Origin: Hymenobacter canadensis
Lineage (GTDB): Bacteria; Bacteroidota; Bacteroidia; Cytophagales; Hymenobacteraceae
Assembly: GCF_027359925.1 (NCBI RefSeq)
Contig: NZ_CP114767.1
Location: forward strand, 1,054,001-1,118,000
Reading direction: 5' to 3'
DNA: 64,000 bases
Shown here: piece by piece, positions 32,324-41,340 of the stretch
How the letters are laid out: every line of letters starts with the position of its first letter
Position numbering within the stretch: the first letter of the stretch is position 1
Notes under the pieces: generated by a model
Databases searched by the model: none
Told to the model about the DNA's origin: nothing
Seen by the model: the letters and a program-made list of their open reading frames with translations, nothing else
Made by a program: the position numbers and the translations under genes

Positions 32324-33058
32324 ATGCCAACTGCCGTCGACATCTTCATTCCCTGCTTCGTAGATCAGCTGTTTCCGCAAACTGCCATGAATATGGTGAA
32401 GGTGCTGGAGGCCGTGGGCTGCGAGGTGCACTACAACAGCAACCAGACCTGCTGCGGCCAGCCGGCCTACAACGCCGGCTACAAGGCCGAAAGCCGCGAG
32501 GTAGCGTGCAAATTTCTCGATGATTTCCCCAACGAGCCGGGCCGCTACATCGTGAGCCCCTCGGCCTCGTGCGTGGGCATGGTGCGCAACGCTTACGCCG
32601 AACTGTTCGATGGCAGCCCCGAGCAGAGCCAGTACCACGGCACCCAGCGCCGCATTTACGAGCTGACCGAGTTTCTGGTGGATGTGCTGGGCGTGCAGTC
32701 GGTGCCGCAGGCCCGCCTCAACGGCACTTACACCTACCACGACTCCTGCTCCGCTTTGCGAGAGTGCGGCATCAAGGAAGGCCCGCGCCGTTTGCTCGAC
32801 GCCATTCCGGGCCTGCAGCGGCTGGAAATGGTGGAAAACGAAACCTGCTGCGGCTTCGGCGGCACCTTCGCCGTGAAGTTCCAGGCCATATCCGTGGCCA
32901 TGGCCGAGCAGAAGGTAGAGCACGCCCTAGCCACCGGCGCTAACTACATCGTCAGCACCGACACCAGCTGCCTGATGCACCTCGACGCCTACATCCGCCG
33001 CGAAAAGAAGCCGATTAAGACGATGCACATTGCTGATGTGCTGGCAAGTGGCTGGTGA
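32324..33058 (+). CDS. LutA/GlpC-like Fe-S oxidoreductase subunit (CCG domain)
   Basis: 244 residues with two CCG (DUF224) domains, as in LutA of lactate utilisation. Cysteine motifs are NQTCCGQPAYNAG and ENETCCGFGGTFAV, plus single cysteines in YHDSCSALREC and TDTSCLMHL, which probably bind an Fe-S or disulfide centre. LutA works with LutB and LutC in L-lactate oxidation; these are not in the window, so the assignment is to the family only. The stop TGA is followed directly by a family D repeat. Confidence 0.88.
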   Translation: MPTAVDIFIPCFVDQLFPQTAMNMVKVLEAVGCEVHYNSNQTCCGQPAYNAGYKAESREVACKFLDDFPNEPGRYIVSPSASCVGMVRNAYAELFDGSPEQSQYHGTQRRIYELTEFLVDVLGVQSVPQARLNGTYTYHDSCSALRECGIKEGPRRLLDAIPGLQRLEMVENETCCGFGGTFAVKFQAISVAMAEQKVEHALATGANYIVSTDTSCLMHLDAYIRREKKPIKTMHIADVLASGW

Positions 33059-33101
33059 ATCACAGATTGTGCTGATTAGAAGGATTTCGCAGATTTCGGC
33101 G
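33059..33101 (+). repeat. Family D repeat at the stop of the LutA-like gene
   Basis: ATCACAGATTGTGCTGATTA and onward begins at the base after the TGA stop, a diverged copy of the family D element (compare 23091-23135 and 35216-35259). Confidence 0.7.
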
Positions 33102-33122
33102 ACGTGGGCACACGCAGTTTGT

Positions 33123-33289
33123 TGAGCCCCAGCGGGGCGATATGTTGGTAGCAGATACGCAATAGCCAAAAACCAAAGCCCCAGCGGGGCGACACCTTAG
33201 CCGCATAAGCAAGGTGCCGCCCCGCTGGGGCTTTGATCTTTCAAGGGAGGTGGTTTTCTACCAATGTGCCGCCCCTCCGGGGCTTGCTA
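33123..33289. repeat. Family C palindromic repeat, copy 2 (tandem)
   Basis: Two AGCCCCAGCGGGGCGA units (33124 and 33175), the inverted partner CCGCCCCGCTGGGGC, and a trailing TTTCTACCAATGTGCCGCCC block. The second unit makes a hairpin with only minor mismatches. It shares the two-block arrangement of the copy at 5509-5616 and lies between converging genes. Confidence 0.85.
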
Positions 33290-33304
33290 TCGGTTGGTGT
33301 GTCC

Positions 33305-34171
33305 CTATACCAGCTGCTTCACCCGCTCCAGCAGGCTCTCCGAAGCCTCCAATAGCGGCAGGCGCACGGCGCCGCCGCAGATGCCTTGCGCGGCCAGGGC
33401 TGCCTTCACGCCGACGGGGTTGCTTTCCTCATACATCAGCGGATTCAGGTCGGTGAAGCCGAACAGCAGCTGGCTGGCCTTCGGGAAGTCGCCGGAGAGG
33501 GCGGCGCGGGTCATGTCGGAGAAGCGGCGCGGGAAGGCGTTGGCCAGCACCGAGATGATGCCCACGGCCCCGAAGCTGATGAGCGAAGTCGTCATCATGT
33601 CGTCGCCGGAAATCAGCAGGAAGTCGGCGGGCTTGGCGGCGGCAATGGCAATGCACTGCTCCAGGTTGCCGCTGGCTTCCTTGATGCCGATGATGTTGGG
33701 GTGCTGGGCTAGGTGCAGCGTGGTGGCCGCCGTGAGGTTGGAGGCGGTGCGGCCGGGCACGTTGTAGAGGATAATCGGAAGGGGCGAGGCGTCGGCCAGC
33801 CGCTCGTAGTGGGCAATGATGCCGCGCTGGCTGGGCTTGTTGTAGTAGGGCGAGGCCGACAGGATGGCCGAAACGCCGGTCAGGTCGGTGGAGCGCAGCA
33901 GGGCCTCGGTAGCGGCCGTATCGTTGCCGCCGATGCCGTACACGAGTGGCACGCGGCCAGCGGTGTGCTCCCGCGCCACGCGCAGGATTTCCGCCTTTTC
34001 CTCGGCGGAAATGGTGGGCGACTCGGCCGTGGTGCCGTTGATGACGAGGTATTCCACGCCGCCATCAATGACGAAATCGAGGAGGCGGCGCAGGGCCGGG
34101 TAGTCCACGGCGTGCGTATCAGAAGTAAAGGGCGTGACGAGGGCGACGCCGGTGCCGTGAAGCTTGTCCAT
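33305..34171 (-). CDS. dapA: 4-hydroxy-tetrahydrodipicolinate synthase
   Basis: First committed step of lysine/diaminopimelate synthesis: condenses pyruvate with aspartate semialdehyde. 288 residues, a complete TIM barrel. K164 in GIKEASGN forms the Schiff base, Y136 is in ILYNVPGRT, and T47/T48 are in NGTTAESPT. Start MDKLHGTGVALVTPF is family-typical. A degenerate TAccTTcG box (34214-34221) lies about 43 nt upstream. It diverges from a polysaccharide deacetylase gene; both products touch cell-wall metabolism. Confidence 0.96.
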   Translation of the reverse strand: MDKLHGTGVALVTPFTSDTHAVDYPALRRLLDFVIDGGVEYLVINGTTAESPTISAEEKAEILRVAREHTAGRVPLVYGIGGNDTAATEALLRSTDLTGVSAILSASPYYNKPSQRGIIAHYERLADASPLPIILYNVPGRTASNLTAATTLHLAQHPNIIGIKEASGNLEQCIAIAAAKPADFLLISGDDMMTTSLISFGAVGIISVLANAFPRRFSDMTRAALSGDFPKASQLLFGFTDLNPLMYEESNPVGVKAALAAQGICGGAVRLPLLEASESLLERVKQLV

Positions 34172-34294
34172 GCGAGGAATTAGCTGTTGCTTTGTAGGGT
34201 AGGAGGTCGGGGGCGAAGGTACGCCGATGTTCTGATGGACCTTCTTTTGCAAAAATACAGCATTTGCCGGCTCTCCGGCCGCTTTCCCCTTTCC

Positions 34295-35215
34295 ATGAAG
34301 CTTACCCCCTCCGTGCTGCTGACTGCAGCCGCCCTGGCCTCGGCCCTCACGCTGCCTTCCTGCAACGACGCCAAAACAGCCGCCACCGCCGAAACCAGCA
34401 CCCCCGCCAGCACCGCCATGAGCGGCACCGCCGCCACCACGGCCGCCGAAGACTCGGCTTCCAAAGCCGGCACCGCCGCTCCGGACCCCAGCACCATTCC
34501 GGCCGGCAGCATCGCCGATGCCGCCACCATCACGGCCCGGCCACAGGTGCCCATCCTGTGCTACCACCAGATCCGCGACTGGCGTGCCAAGGACTCGAAA
34601 GGCGCCAAAGACTACATCGTGCCCGTCGATGCGTTCAAGAAGCAGATTCAGATGCTGGCCGACTCTGGCTACCACACCATCCTGCCCGACCAGCTCTACG
34701 CCTACCTCACCACCGGCGCCAAGCTCCCGAGCAAGCCCATCATGCTCACCTTCGACGACACCGACCTCGACCAGTTCACGGTGGCCAAGCCCGAGCTGGA
34801 CAAGCACAACTTCAAGGCCGTGTACTTCATCATGACCGTGAGCCTGGGCCGGCCGCGCTACATGAGCAAGGCGCAGGTAAAGCAGCTCTCAGATGAGGGC
34901 AACGTCATCGGCTCGCACACCTGGGACCACCACAACGTGAAGAAATATCAGGGCGAGGACTGGGTGACGCAGATCGAGAAGCCCACCAAAACGCTGGAGG
35001 AAATCACCGGCAAAGACATCAAATATTTCGCTTATCCCTTCGGCCTCTGGAACCCCGAAGCCATTCCGGAGCTGAAGAAGCGCGGCATGGTGGCCGCCTT
35101 CGTGCTGGCCGAAAAGCGCGACCAGCAGGACCCGCTGTTCACCATCCGCCGCATCATCGCCAGCGGCTACTGGAGCGCCCGCACCCTCCACAACAGTATC
35201 GTGCAATCCTTCTAG
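34295..35215 (+). CDS. Polysaccharide deacetylase lipoprotein (NodB domain, CE4)
   Basis: 306 residues: lipoprotein signal (lipobox LPSC, C23), an Ala/Thr/Ser-rich linker of about 55 residues, then a NodB domain (about 85-306). Metal and catalytic motifs are LTFDDTDLDQF, GSHTWDHHNV and AYPFGLWN. CE4 enzymes remove N-acetyl groups from peptidoglycan or other polysaccharides at the cell surface. The stop TAG is directly followed by a family D repeat and then by a terminator. Confidence 0.92.
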   Translation: MKLTPSVLLTAAALASALTLPSCNDAKTAATAETSTPASTAMSGTAATTAAEDSASKAGTAAPDPSTIPAGSIADAATITARPQVPILCYHQIRDWRAKDSKGAKDYIVPVDAFKKQIQMLADSGYHTILPDQLYAYLTTGAKLPSKPIMLTFDDTDLDQFTVAKPELDKHNFKAVYFIMTVSLGRPRYMSKAQVKQLSDEGNVIGSHTWDHHNVKKYQGEDWVTQIEKPTKTLEEITGKDIKYFAYPFGLWNPEAIPELKKRGMVAAFVLAEKRDQQDPLFTIRRIIASGYWSARTLHNSIVQSF

Positions 35216-35259
35216 GATCACAGATTAGCACGGATTTTAGCGGATTGCACGGATTTTGT
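35216..35259 (+). repeat. Family D repeat at the stop of the deacetylase gene
   Basis: GATCACAGATTAGCACGGAT and onward begins at the base after TAG. It matches the copy at 23091-23135 (minus strand) almost base for base, including the preceding TAG. Confidence 0.88.
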
Positions 35260-35287
35260 AGCTGGTTCGCTTCCTGATGCTTTCGTG

Positions 35288-35323
35288 AAAACGCCCCGTC
35301 TGCTTGCGCAGGCGGGGCGTTTT
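35288..35323. terminator. Terminator after the deacetylase gene
   Basis: AAAACGCCCCGTCTGC / GCAGGCGGGGCGTTTT with a short TTGC loop. Confidence 0.9.
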
Positions 35324-35350
35324 GCGTTGTCGGGATTTTGAGCGCGGAGG

Positions 35351-35737
35351 CTACTCGGTTTTGGCGCCGGCTTGCTTGAGGCTGGGTAGCGAGCCGCCGT
35401 TTACCACTTTGCGCAGGCCCTGTTGGCGCATAAGCGTGGCGGCTTTGTTGCTGCGGTTGCCGCTGGCGCAGTACACCAGATAAGTCTGGGTGCTGTCGAG
35501 CTGGCTGACCTGCTGGGCGAAGTCGGCGGCTTTGAAGTCGACGTTACGGGCTCCCGCCACGTGGCCGGTGGCGAATTCGGCCGGCGTGCGCACGTCCAGC
35601 ACCACCACTTTATGGCGCCGGATGAGCTTAGTGGCTTTGGCTGGCGCTACGTCGGGTGGGGGCGCGGGCGCCTGAGCCAGGGCTACGCTGCCCGAGAGCA
35701 GGCTGGCCAGGGCCAGGGTGGAAAGGAAACGACGCAT
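35351..35737 (-). CDS. Exported rhodanese-like domain protein
   Basis: 128 residues with a signal peptide (MRRFLSTLALASLLSGSVALAQ is the start region) and one rhodanese domain: VVVLDVRTPAEFATGHVAGA, then the active-site loop YCASGNRS with its Cys. Single-domain exported rhodaneses may handle sulfane sulfur. The ATG at 35737 is chosen because it starts the signal peptide; the frame is open upstream. It follows ligA by about 80 nt on the same strand. Confidence 0.87.
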   Translation of the reverse strand: MRRFLSTLALASLLSGSVALAQAPAPPPDVAPAKATKLIRRHKVVVLDVRTPAEFATGHVAGARNVDFKAADFAQQVSQLDSTQTYLVYCASGNRSNKAATLMRQQGLRKVVNGGSLPSLKQAGAKTE

Positions 35738-35817
35738 AAGCAGGGAAAAGATTTCGTGAGAGGATAGGCGGGGCAAACCGTTGGGCTGCCCTGCCCATGA
35801 ACGGAACACCGACAGGG

Positions 35818-38099
<2,282 letters not shown>

Positions 38100-38144
38100 A
38101 ACGGGTAAGAATCGGGGGCTACCCGGCACAGGCTGAAGACTATG

Positions 38145-38663
38145 CTACAGCGTTTTGTCGGCTACCAGTACGCCGTCGGCCTCGAAGTTGAGCTGCTCCT
38201 CGGGCGTGGTAATGGCGGCTATTTCCTTCTCTGACTTGCCGGCATCTTTGGCGTAGTGCTGCAGGTCCGACACGGGCACTACCTCGCGGTGCGCCCAGCC
38301 GTTTATCACCACGGTTTTGCCGCTGATGTCTTTGGGTACGAAGAAGGCGTAATCCTTGAACCGCACCCGCATTTCCTGGCCTTCGGGCGTTTTCATGGTC
38401 AGCCAGCAGCCCTTAGCCTGGCACACGGCGTCGGCCTTGCCTACCAGCTTCACCTGTGCCGAGTCCTGGGTGCCCAACACCTGCTTCAGCTCCGAAAGCG
38501 GCCGGGCGCCATCGGCCGTGATGGCCGCGCCATAAGTCTGGCCGGTGAGGGTCACCGCAGTGGCCGGGGCGGCGGTGGTAGTGGCCGTTTCGGTGGCGGG
38601 ATTGGTCTGGCAGGCGGCCAGCGCCAGTAGGGAGGCGGCCAGGCTGAATTGCTTGATGGTCAT
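38145..38663 (-). CDS. DUF4920 lipoprotein
   Basis: 172 residues with a lipobox (LALAAC) and a Thr/Ala-rich linker. The globular domain matches the DUF4920 pattern: VKLVGKADAVCQAKGCWLTM with a CxxxxC pair, VRFKDYAFFVPKDISGKTVV and GWAHREVVPVSDLQHYAKDAG. The family is found in Bacteroidota and has no assigned reaction; the cysteines suggest a metal or disulfide. A TAccTTTT box lies about 15 nt before the ATG. Confidence 0.85.
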   Translation of the reverse strand: MTIKQFSLAASLLALAACQTNPATETATTTAAPATAVTLTGQTYGAAITADGARPLSELKQVLGTQDSAQVKLVGKADAVCQAKGCWLTMKTPEGQEMRVRFKDYAFFVPKDISGKTVVINGWAHREVVPVSDLQHYAKDAGKSEKEIAAITTPEEQLNFEADGVLVADKTL

Positions 38664-38697
38664 GGGGATGGGCGATGAAAAGGTATCGGCCCGGAAA

Positions 38698-39510
38698 TTA
38701 CGACTTTTTTGTTTTGACCTTCACCTTGTCGTAGTTCTGGGTGGAGGCGGCCGTGCGCGACGTCAGCTCACGCACTTCGCTGAGCTTGCCGGTTTTGGTG
38801 TAGCGCTCGGTGCGCACGATGCCCACGCCGGGGGCGTAGAAATCAATTTGCTTGCTGCTGCTGCGCATGGCCATATCGGGCCTTGGGATGGTGGCTTCTT
38901 CGCGCTCGGCCTCTACCTTGTAGCACTGAAACGTGCCGGCCGGGGTGGTGAGGGCCGTGGGCCCGCTCACCACGCGCCGCTTCTGCAGCATGGTGCTGAC
39001 GGTGGCAATGCTCACCACCGAGCTGCTGACCTGGATGCTGACGCCGCCGGCGGGCAGCTCGGTGCCCACGGTAGGCTGGTTGGGCCAGGCCAGCGGCGCG
39101 ATGCTGTAGGCCAGCTTCCGGTCGCGGAAGGAGCGCAGGGCGTCGTTGTTGAGTTCGCCCATGCCGTCGGTGAAGCTGGTGTCGCGGCGGGCGCGGAAGG
39201 TGAGGTCCTGGATGCGGTCCAGGGTGTTTTTGCGGGCGTAGTAACCGCTCTTGAGCAGCATGGTGTTTTCGGCTACTTTGCGGTCTTTGCTTTCTTCCCG
39301 CTCCCCGGTTTTCAGATCTACTACCCGCTGGCGCACCTCGCCCAGTGGCTTGCCGCCGGCATCGAGGACGCGGTACACGAGCTCCATGTTATCGGCAAGG
39401 CCAAATGGCTGGCCGGGGCTGGGGGCGTCGGGGGTCTGGGCGGAAACGGAAGAGGCGGCAGCGGCCAGCGCGGGCATCAGCAGCAGCGAACGGAAAGAGG
39501 AAAAGGGCAT
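38698..39510 (-). CDS. Exported DUF3108-like protein, unknown function
   Basis: 270 residues, signal peptide ending SSVSAQ (about residue 25). The mature part is beta-rich (LVYRVLDAGGKPLGEVRQRV, TTPAGTFQCYKVEAEREE, DFYAPGVGIVRTERYTKTG), which resembles DUF3108-type proteins that sit in the cell envelope of Bacteroidota. An ATG at 39528 is in frame. It lies 34 nt upstream of the DUF4920 gene on the same strand and may be co-transcribed. Confidence 0.75.
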   Translation of the reverse strand: MPFSSFRSLLLMPALAAAASSVSAQTPDAPSPGQPFGLADNMELVYRVLDAGGKPLGEVRQRVVDLKTGEREESKDRKVAENTMLLKSGYYARKNTLDRIQDLTFRARRDTSFTDGMGELNNDALRSFRDRKLAYSIAPLAWPNQPTVGTELPAGGVSIQVSSSVVSIATVSTMLQKRRVVSGPTALTTPAGTFQCYKVEAEREEATIPRPDMAMRSSSKQIDFYAPGVGIVRTERYTKTGKLSEVRELTSRTAASTQNYDKVKVKTKKS

Positions 39511-39735
39511 AAGCCAGCAGAACAACAAAGGATGGAACGGGCCAACATACGCAATCCGGCATATTTTGATTGCCAGGGCCCATGCCGCCTACGCAAAAGT
39601 GCGGCCATAGTGTTTGCCTGTCTGCTCCACCATTGCCCCGAATCCGGCAGGGGCATGTAACTTGCGGGCCGCCGCGCCGTTTTTCCGGCAGAGCTGGCCC
39701 GTGTGCGCCGCTACTTCCCCTAACCACCCTTTCTC

Positions 39736-40318
39736 ATGCCCGATTCTTCGCAACAACCCGCCTCCTGGGCCGATACGGCCGCTTCGCTGCTGTCCAAACT
39801 CTCGGGCGGCGTAGAGCTGGCCCTGGCCTTCGACCAGATGGAGCTGCAGGTGCCTAACCCCCAGAACCCCGCCGCGCCGGCTGCCACCTGGCGCCTCAAT
39901 GGCTCGTTGCGCATCCGCACCCGCGGCGAAAAGCCGGCTGATGCCGCCCTGCCACCCGCAACGCCCACGTCCGTTGGCTAGCGGCCTCGAAATAGAGGCG
40001 CAACTGGTGATTTCGCTGGATGGCGACGACGTGCAGGTAGCGGCTTCGGGCACTTACCTGATTATCAACGTGCCCAGCCAACGGGTGCTCGACAAGCTCA
40101 CCAGCGGCCCGCCCAAAGACCCCAACGCACCGCCCAAACCCAAAGACCCCCGTGCCCCCGATCCGCTGCAGCAGCTCAACGACCTGGCCCTGCGGCTGGG
40201 GCTGGTGCTGGATTTGCGGGTAGCGGGCAAAACCTACGTCACGTTCGGCACGGGCCGCAGCCCCAAAATCACGCTCAACGCCGTGCTGGGCAAAATCGGG
40301 TCCTTCTTTAAAAATTAG
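39736..40318 (+). pseudogene. Frameshifted gene of unknown function
   Basis: Two open frames look like halves of one protein of about 194 residues. 39736-39981 (frame of the ATG) gives MPDSSQQPASWADTAASLL through LNGSLRIRTRGEKP, then stops. The next frame (from about 39970 to 40318) continues with GLEIEAQLVISLDGDDVQV, NVPSQRVLDKLTSGPP and KITLNAVLGKIGSFFKN. The break lies between about 39940 and 39975 and needs a +1 shift. It is either a real frameshift, a sequencing error, or programmed. No signal peptide and no recognised family. Confidence 0.65.
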
Positions 40319-40397
40319 AGCTCAGGAAATAGGGCTTGGTGCTTGGGTAGTTCATTTAGCTGGACAACCCAAGCACCAAGCCCTATTCTCTGAGCCC
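40319..40397. repeat. Inverted repeat directly after the frameshifted gene
   Basis: AGGGCTTGGTGCTTGGG and CCCAAGCACCAAGCCCT form a perfect 17-bp stem with a 20-nt loop, extended by CTCAG and CTGAG. It starts at the base after the TAG stop codon and resembles the AGGGCTTAGGG tract near 9386. Confidence 0.85.
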
Positions 40398-40416
40398 TAA
40401 AATACCCCGAATCCTG

Positions 40417-40449
40417 CTTGTCGGAGAGTGGGGGTTTTACGTATCTTGG
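40417..40449 (+). promoter_or_regulatory. Candidate promoter for the COX3-like gene
   Basis: CTTG at 40417-40420, 21-nt spacer, TATCTTGG at 40442-40449. Near-consensus for the Bacteroidota promoter, about 95 nt before the ATG at 40544. Confidence 0.45.
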
Positions 40450-40543
40450 AAGAAGGCTGAAAGCCTGGGCAGCGCCATTATACCGGAACTAAAGGCGGTT
40501 GGAATGGTTTGCCCTACAACCATTGCCACTTCCGCTGCCGCGC

Positions 40544-41188
40544 ATGAACTCCGACAAAGAACGTAAAGACAAGGTGGGCGCCAACCAGCCGGCCACCTCC
40601 TTCCAACGCATGGAGCGGGTGCCGCCGCTGCAGATGATGCTGTACCTGGGTTTGGTGGGAATAGGCGTGCTGTTCCTGTTCCTGACGGGCGCCTACATCA
40701 GCACCCGCTCGGCCACCCAGCTGCCGGCCGGAATTCAGCAGTTTCCCAAATTCTTTTCCATCAGCACCATCGTGCTGCTGCTTAGCAGCTACGTGGTGGC
40801 ACAGGCCCCGCGCCTATACCGCGCCGACGATGTGAACGGGCTGGCGCGCTGCCTCGGGGCCACGCTGCTGCTGGGCAGCATCTTCGCGGGGCTGCAGGTG
40901 CTGGGCTGGCGCGAGCTGATGCTGCAGGGCGTGTTTTTCGAAGGCAAAGCCAGCGGCACCTACGTCTACCTGATTTCGGCGCTGCACGTGCTGCACCTGC
41001 TGGGTGGCATGCTGTTTCTGCTGGCGCTGCTGCTGCGCACCGTGCACGCCTCCCGCGACGCCGTGCGCAGTCTGGTGTTCATCCGCAACCCCTATCGCCG
41101 CCTGCAGCTCCGGATGCTGGGCACCTACTGGCACTTCATCGACGCGCTGTGGGTGCTGCTGTTCGTCGTGTTCGTGTTTATGTATTAG
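40544..41188 (+). CDS. Heme-copper oxidase subunit III-like membrane protein
   Basis: 214 residues with five hydrophobic segments (LQMMLYLGLVGIGVLFLFLTG, ISTIVLLLSSYVVAQA, LARCLGATLLLGSIFAGLQVL, VYLISALHVLHLLGGMLFLLA, YWHFIDALWVLLFVVFVFMY). The HVLHLLGG and TYWHFIDALWVLLF pieces fit subunit III of cytochrome oxidase (CtaE/CoxC). The catalytic subunits are not in the window. The upstream ATG at 40499 gives an unlikely hydrophobic leader, so 40544 is preferred. The stop TAG runs straight into family A repeats. Confidence 0.78.
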   Translation: MNSDKERKDKVGANQPATSFQRMERVPPLQMMLYLGLVGIGVLFLFLTGAYISTRSATQLPAGIQQFPKFFSISTIVLLLSSYVVAQAPRLYRADDVNGLARCLGATLLLGSIFAGLQVLGWRELMLQGVFFEGKASGTYVYLISALHVLHLLGGMLFLLALLLRTVHASRDAVRSLVFIRNPYRRLQLRMLGTYWHFIDALWVLLFVVFVFMY

Positions 41189-41340
41189 AGAGTAACTGAG
41201 TAAGGGAGTAGCTGAGTAGGTCAACCTGTCACGCGCCGCTCAAGCTTTTGCATTCGAGAGTAACTGAATAGGGGAGTAGCTGAGTGGTCGTTCAATCATC
41301 TGGACGATCTACCCAGTTACTCCCCTACTCAGTTACTCTA
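41189..41340. repeat. Octameric stop repeats (family A): direct copy plus inverted pair
   Basis: Arm 1 (plus) 41189-41220 follows the COX3 stop; a 36-bp spacer; arm 2 (plus) 41257-41287; a 21-nt loop; arm 3 (minus) 41309-41340, which overlaps the stop of the CHU_C protein gene. This plus/plus/minus order is the same as at 13554-14085 but without a gene between arms 1 and 2. Confidence 0.87.

Noticed and set aside
34201..34294. Shared divergent promoter for dapA and the deacetylase gene
   Set aside because: Only degenerate boxes with poor spacing were found, too weak to list as a feature.
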